Below are positions 61,176-64,000 of a DNA stretch of 64,000 bases, in pieces. Under the pieces are notes generated by a model. That model did not search any database, was not told where the DNA came from, and saw nothing but the letters and a program-made list of their open reading frames with translations. Where the stretch lies: assembly GCF_012847335.1 (NCBI RefSeq), contig NZ_JABBDX010000004.1, positions 227,220-291,219 of the forward strand, in the 5' to 3' direction. Every line of letters starts with the position of its first letter. Position 1 is the first letter of the stretch. This DNA comes from Psychrobacter sp. MF31. GTDB taxonomy: Bacteria; Pseudomonadota; Gammaproteobacteria; Pseudomonadales; Moraxellaceae. The translations under genes and the position numbers were made by a program.

Positions 61176-63110
61176 TTACTCCTCATCTGTTTTTTGATTT
61201 AGTCGACCTTTTTGGGCAATGCCTTCATGCGCCAAAGCAATAAAATCATCAACGCTCATGACGCCAAGATTTTTGCCTTCACGGGTACGCACGTTGACGC
61301 TGCCAGATTCGACCTCTTTGTCCCCCAATACTAGCATATAAGGGACGCGTTCTAATGTTTTCTCTCGTATCTTAAAGCCAATCTTTTCGTTACGCAAGTC
61401 GCTCGTGGCGCGCAGTCCTGCGTTTTTAAGTTGCTCGGTAACTTCAAGACAAGCTTCGCTTTGTTTGTCAGTGATGTTCATGACCGCAACTTGGATTGGG
61501 GCAAGCCAAACGGGCATCCAGCCGGCGTAATGCTCAATCAGCATTCCCAAAAAGCGCTCAAACGAGCCTAAAATCGCGCGATGCAGCATGATTGGCGTTT
61601 CGCGATCGCCATTTTCATTAACAAATTCAGCATCTAAGCGCTCAGGCATATTGGGGTCAACTTGAATCGTTCCGCACTGCCAAACGCGACCTAAGCAATC
61701 TTTTAAGCTAAATTCAATTTTTGGACCGTAAAACGCGCCTTCACCGGGCAAATATTCCCAATCAAGCCCTGAGCTATCAAGCGCGTCAGCGAGCGCTTTC
61801 TCAGCAAAATCCCAAGCTTCTTCACTACCCACGCGCTTTTCAGGTCGGGTTGACAGCTTCATTTCGATATCTTTAAAGCCAAAGTCATCATAAACCGCTA
61901 AAGTTAATTTAATAAAATTGGCAACTTCTTCTTGGATTTGCGCCTGCGTACAAAAGATATGCGCATCATCTTGAGTAAAGCCGCGAACGCGCATCAAGCC
62001 ATGAAGCGATCCTGACGGCTCATTGCGGTGGCATGAGCCAAACTCCGCCATTCGTAGCGGTAAATCACGGTAGGATTTTAACCCTTGGTTAAAGACTTGA
62101 ACGTGACACGGGCAGTTCATTGGTTTTACCGCATAATCACGACTTTCGCTTGCGGTCGTAAACATATTGGTTGCGTAATTGCCCCAGTGACCTGACTTTT
62201 CCCAAAGGCTTCTGTCCACGATTTGCGGCGTTTTGATTTCTTGATAGCCGTTATCAATTTGAACTTTGCGCATATATTGCTCAAGCACTTGATAAATCGT
62301 CCAGCCGTTTGGATGCCAAAACACCATCCCCGGCGCTTGCTCTTGCATATGAAACAAATTCAGCGCCTTGCCAATTCGGCGATGGTCGCGTTTTTCAGCT
62401 TCTTCAATTCGGATAATATAAGCTTTAAGCTGCTTTTTATCTGCCCAAGCCGTACCATAAATCCGTTGAAGCTGCTCGTTTTTTGCATCGCCACGCCAAT
62501 ACGCACCGCTCATTTTGGTTAATTTGAACACCTTTAAAAAGCGCGTGTTTGGAACGTGTGGACCGCGGCACATATCAATATATTCTTGATGATAATAAAT
62601 GCCAAACGCATCTTCACCCGGCATATCATTGATCAATTGCAGCTTGTAATCTTCACCGCGCTCCTCAAAAATTTTGATTGCCTCAGCGCGCGGCGTCATT
62701 TTTTTAATCACATCATAGTTTTGATTGATAAGCTCGACCATTCGCGCCTCAATCTTTTCCATATGCTCAGGTGTAAAGGGCGTTTCGCTATAAATGTCAT
62801 AATAAAAGCCCTCATCAATCACAGGGCCAATCACCATTTTTACCTCAGGATACAGCTGCTTTACCGCATGACCAAGTAAATGCGCGCACGAATGGCGAAT
62901 AATATCCACGCCATCATCATCTTTTGCCGTCACAATCTCTACCCGCGCATCCGCTACGATTGGATCACACGCATCGACCAATTGACCATCGACCCGACCT
63001 GCGATCGTTGCTTTTGCAAGTCCTGCGCCAATGCTTTCGGCAACCTGCATGACCGTCGTTTGACCTTCAAAGTTTTTCACCGTACCATCGGGTAGAGTAA
63101 TTGCTACCAT
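61176..63110 (-). CDS. thrS: Threonyl-tRNA synthetase
   Basis: Class II synthetase. A 644-aa protein: TGS domain (about 1-62), editing domain (about 63-240) with [11 protein letters not shown] (HxxxH) near 73 and the downstream SFYDI-type DEGFYYDI, then catalytic core with the zinc Cys in [10 protein letters not shown] near 334, motif 2 [25 protein letters not shown] reduced here to [18 protein letters not shown] near 375, motif 3 and the zinc His [13 protein letters not shown] near 510. A C-terminal anticodon domain ([17 protein letters not shown]) completes the family length. AAGGTG precedes ATG 63110. It is followed by infC. Confidence 0.97.
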   Translation of the reverse strand: MVAITLPDGTVKNFEGQTTVMQVAESIGAGLAKATIAGRVDGQLVDACDPIVADARVEIVTAKDDDGVDIIRHSCAHLLGHAVKQLYPEVKMVIGPVIDEGFYYDIYSETPFTPEHMEKIEARMVELINQNYDVIKKMTPRAEAIKIFEERGEDYKLQLINDMPGEDAFGIYYHQEYIDMCRGPHVPNTRFLKVFKLTKMSGAYWRGDAKNEQLQRIYGTAWADKKQLKAYIIRIEEAEKRDHRRIGKALNLFHMQEQAPGMVFWHPNGWTIYQVLEQYMRKVQIDNGYQEIKTPQIVDRSLWEKSGHWGNYATNMFTTASESRDYAVKPMNCPCHVQVFNQGLKSYRDLPLRMAEFGSCHRNEPSGSLHGLMRVRGFTQDDAHIFCTQAQIQEEVANFIKLTLAVYDDFGFKDIEMKLSTRPEKRVGSEEAWDFAEKALADALDSSGLDWEYLPGEGAFYGPKIEFSLKDCLGRVWQCGTIQVDPNMPERLDAEFVNENGDRETPIMLHRAILGSFERFLGMLIEHYAGWMPVWLAPIQVAVMNITDKQSEACLEVTEQLKNAGLRATSDLRNEKIGFKIREKTLERVPYMLVLGDKEVESGSVNVRTREGKNLGVMSVDDFIALAHEGIAQKGRLNQKTDEE

Positions 63111-63352
63111 AATTTTTCACCTTAATTGCGTCCGCTAGCAGTGATGATTGCAACCATCAACCATTTGACCGTAAGACTGCTAAAACTGTAGATTGCTAAA
63201 ACAACCTTCTAAAAAAAGCTACTATAGCAAAAGTGAGTAATGAACACTACAAAACAATAGCTTCAAGCCCCTAATTTGGCAGCTTTATATAAGGTCAAAA
63301 TTTCTTAAATCCAGCTTTTTGCAAAAAAAACGCAAATAATCTCAAAAACCGC

Positions 63353-63380
63353 TTGACCTTCTTCTAAACCTCTCTATAAT
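63353..63380 (+). promoter_or_regulatory. rRNA operon promoter P1
   Basis: TTGACC (-35, 63353-63358) and TATAAT (-10, 63375-63380) with 16-bp spacing, preceded by A-rich DNA like an UP element. It is followed by ACGCCCCCAC, a GC-rich discriminator as in stringently controlled promoters. Confidence 0.8.
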
Positions 63381-63523
63381 ACGCCCCCACAAGGACGGAA
63401 GTTAGCGGCGGTAGTGATATGGCGGCTAAGTAGTGAGAGGGGATGTTAAGAAGCAGGCGATGGGTAATGACCCGATTAAGCCGAGCGACTTGAAATAAAC
63501 TTTAAACTCTTAAAAAAAACTTC

Positions 63524-63551
63524 TTGACTTACTAAATTAAGCGTCTATAAT
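63524..63551 (+). promoter_or_regulatory. rRNA operon promoter P2
   Basis: TTGACT (63524-63529) and TATAAT (63546-63551), 16-bp spacing, followed by ACGCACCTCACAAGG, similar to the start region of P1. Confidence 0.8.
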
Positions 63552-63657
63552 ACGCACCTCACAAGGCAACACTGGTGCCAAGTTTGAAAGCTTGAATTGA
63601 ATAAGCGAATCAAACGGCAATAACAGATTTCCTTGAGAAACAAATTAAAACAAAAGC

Positions 63658-63685
63658 TTGACAGACGATCACGATGTGATAAGAT
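63658..63685 (+). promoter_or_regulatory. Possible third rRNA promoter P3
   Basis: A perfect -35 TTGACA (63658-63663), 16-bp spacing and a weaker -10 TAAGAT (63680-63685). Confidence 0.4.
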
Positions 63686-63918
63686 AGACAGCTTGAGCGA
63701 TACTGGACGACAGATTGCTAAATTATTTAACAGCGAACTAAAGAACAACTTGTGTGGATTTTTGCTAAGACAAAATGCTAATAACATTATCATTTAGTTT
63801 CAGCAAATAACTCAAGTTAATTCATAATTGATAAGCGAAAGTAATTTGCTAGTAATTAAATGAGCCAAAGATTTGAAGTCATCTTCTATGTTTACATAGT
63901 AAAGGCTTCAAGATAGAT

Positions 63919-64000
63919 TAAACTGAAGAGTTTGATCATGGCTCAGATTGAACGCTGGCGGCAGGCTTAACACATGCAAGTCGAGCGGTAACAGAGAGAA
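63919..64000 (+). rRNA. rrs: 16S ribosomal RNA, 5' end (cut by window edge)
   Basis: AAACTGAAGAGTTTGATCAT followed by GGCTCAGATTGAACGCTGGC is the universal 5' end of 16S rRNA. The variable start after AAGTCGAGCGGTAACAGAGA fits Psychrobacter/Moraxella-type sequences. The mature 5' end is placed by alignment to E. coli position 1 and is approximate. Only 82 bases are in the window; the rest of the operon lies to the right. Confidence 0.97.

Larger units (their letters stand above)
63111..63918. other. thrS / rRNA operon divergent regulatory region and rRNA leader
   Basis: About 800 bases. The left 230 hold the thrS leader (minus strand), with no recognised T-box or operator-like fold. From 63353 three promoter-like pairs point toward 16S rRNA. 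The region 63381-63523 (between the first two) is GC-richer and may be transcribed leader. TGCTAAATTATTTAACA at 63717-63732 resembles a boxA antitermination motif, and AACTTGTGTGG (about 63747-63757) resembles boxC. A hairpin at 63873-63911 (TTGAAG/CTTCAA outer, CTATG/CATAG inner) stands just before the 16S 5' end. Confidence 0.6.

Noticed and set aside
63545-63793. 82-aa reading frame on the minus strand in the rRNA leader
   Set aside because: It overlaps promoters P2 and P3 and leader elements, lacks a Shine-Dalgarno and resembles no protein.
1-64000. CRISPR array, insertion sequence, prophage or toxin-antitoxin module
   Set aside because: No regularly spaced repeats, transposase, integrase, phage structural protein or recognisable toxin/antitoxin pair was seen.

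Overview
The window is chromosomal DNA of a low-to-moderate GC gammaproteobacterium of the family Moraxellaceae, most likely Psychrobacter or a close relative. The grounds are the 16S rRNA 5' end that begins at the right edge, the protein sequences, and local gene orders such as tsaP-dprA-tsaC beside fmt-rsmB, nqrA-F with apbE and nqrM, and thrS-infC. I see no prophage, insertion sequence, CRISPR array or defence island. It is a mostly ordinary housekeeping region in which the unexplained signals are small DNA elements rather than new gene families.

Layout. 0-2.3 kb: end of nrdR, then ribD and ribE (riboflavin). 2.3-5.1 kb: a hybrid sensor kinase on the minus strand. 5.5-15.2 kb: a plus-strand run of fmt, rsmB, thrC, a TsaP-like LysM protein, dprA, tsaC, an SDR epimerase and a membrane metallophosphoesterase. 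15.3-17.2 kb: a small HMA-like protein and an HSL-type esterase. 17.7-20.5 kb: grpE and dnaK. 20.6-22.7 kb: bioC and bioF. 23.1-29.5 kb: a beta-barrel protein, an NfeD/SPFH pair, a FepA-like TonB receptor and a phytase-like esterase. 29.6-34.6 kb: hemN, comM, and a small operon with gph. 34.8-38.1 kb: tRNA-Phe, a GNAT-like protein, an AT-rich orphan secreted protein, hisB-hisH and a small membrane protein. 38.2-45.2 kb: avtA, a YbbA/YbbP-type ABC system with a TesA lipoprotein, and an MFS transporter. 45.6-53.3 kb: nqrM, apbE and the complete nqrABCDEF operon (Na+-pumping NADH:quinone reductase with its flavin- and iron-insertion helpers). 53.9-56.6 kb: hisA, a BON-MscS channel and a small membrane protein. 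56.7-63.1 kb: rnr, telA, infC and thrS. 63.1-64 kb: the promoter/leader region and start of an rRNA operon.

The most notable observation is a cluster of sequences identical or nearly identical to the chromosomal ParB-binding site parS (TGTTTCACGTGAAACA). They lie at 1786, 7535, 9587 and 14074, with two degenerate copies at 1323 and 1357. A 300-bp AT-rich gap at 1296-1600 carries three DnaA-box matches (TTATNCACA). Together these suggest that the left part of the window lies close to the replication origin and may itself contain an origin-like or DnaA-binding locus. The parS copies sit inside ribE and rsmB, in the thrC terminator stem, and in the leader immediately before the metallophosphoesterase start codon, so segregation sites appear to be embedded in coding and expression signals. 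The rRNA operon transcribed rightward at the far end fits an origin on the left.

Other small-scale points are a probable AUU start codon for infC, a duplicated Shine-Dalgarno module before the SPFH gene, candidate heat-shock promoters before grpE and dnaK, three tandem 16-bp-spacer promoters before the rRNA operon, and separation of infC from rpmI-rplT. All identifications come from reading the sequence. No database search was run.
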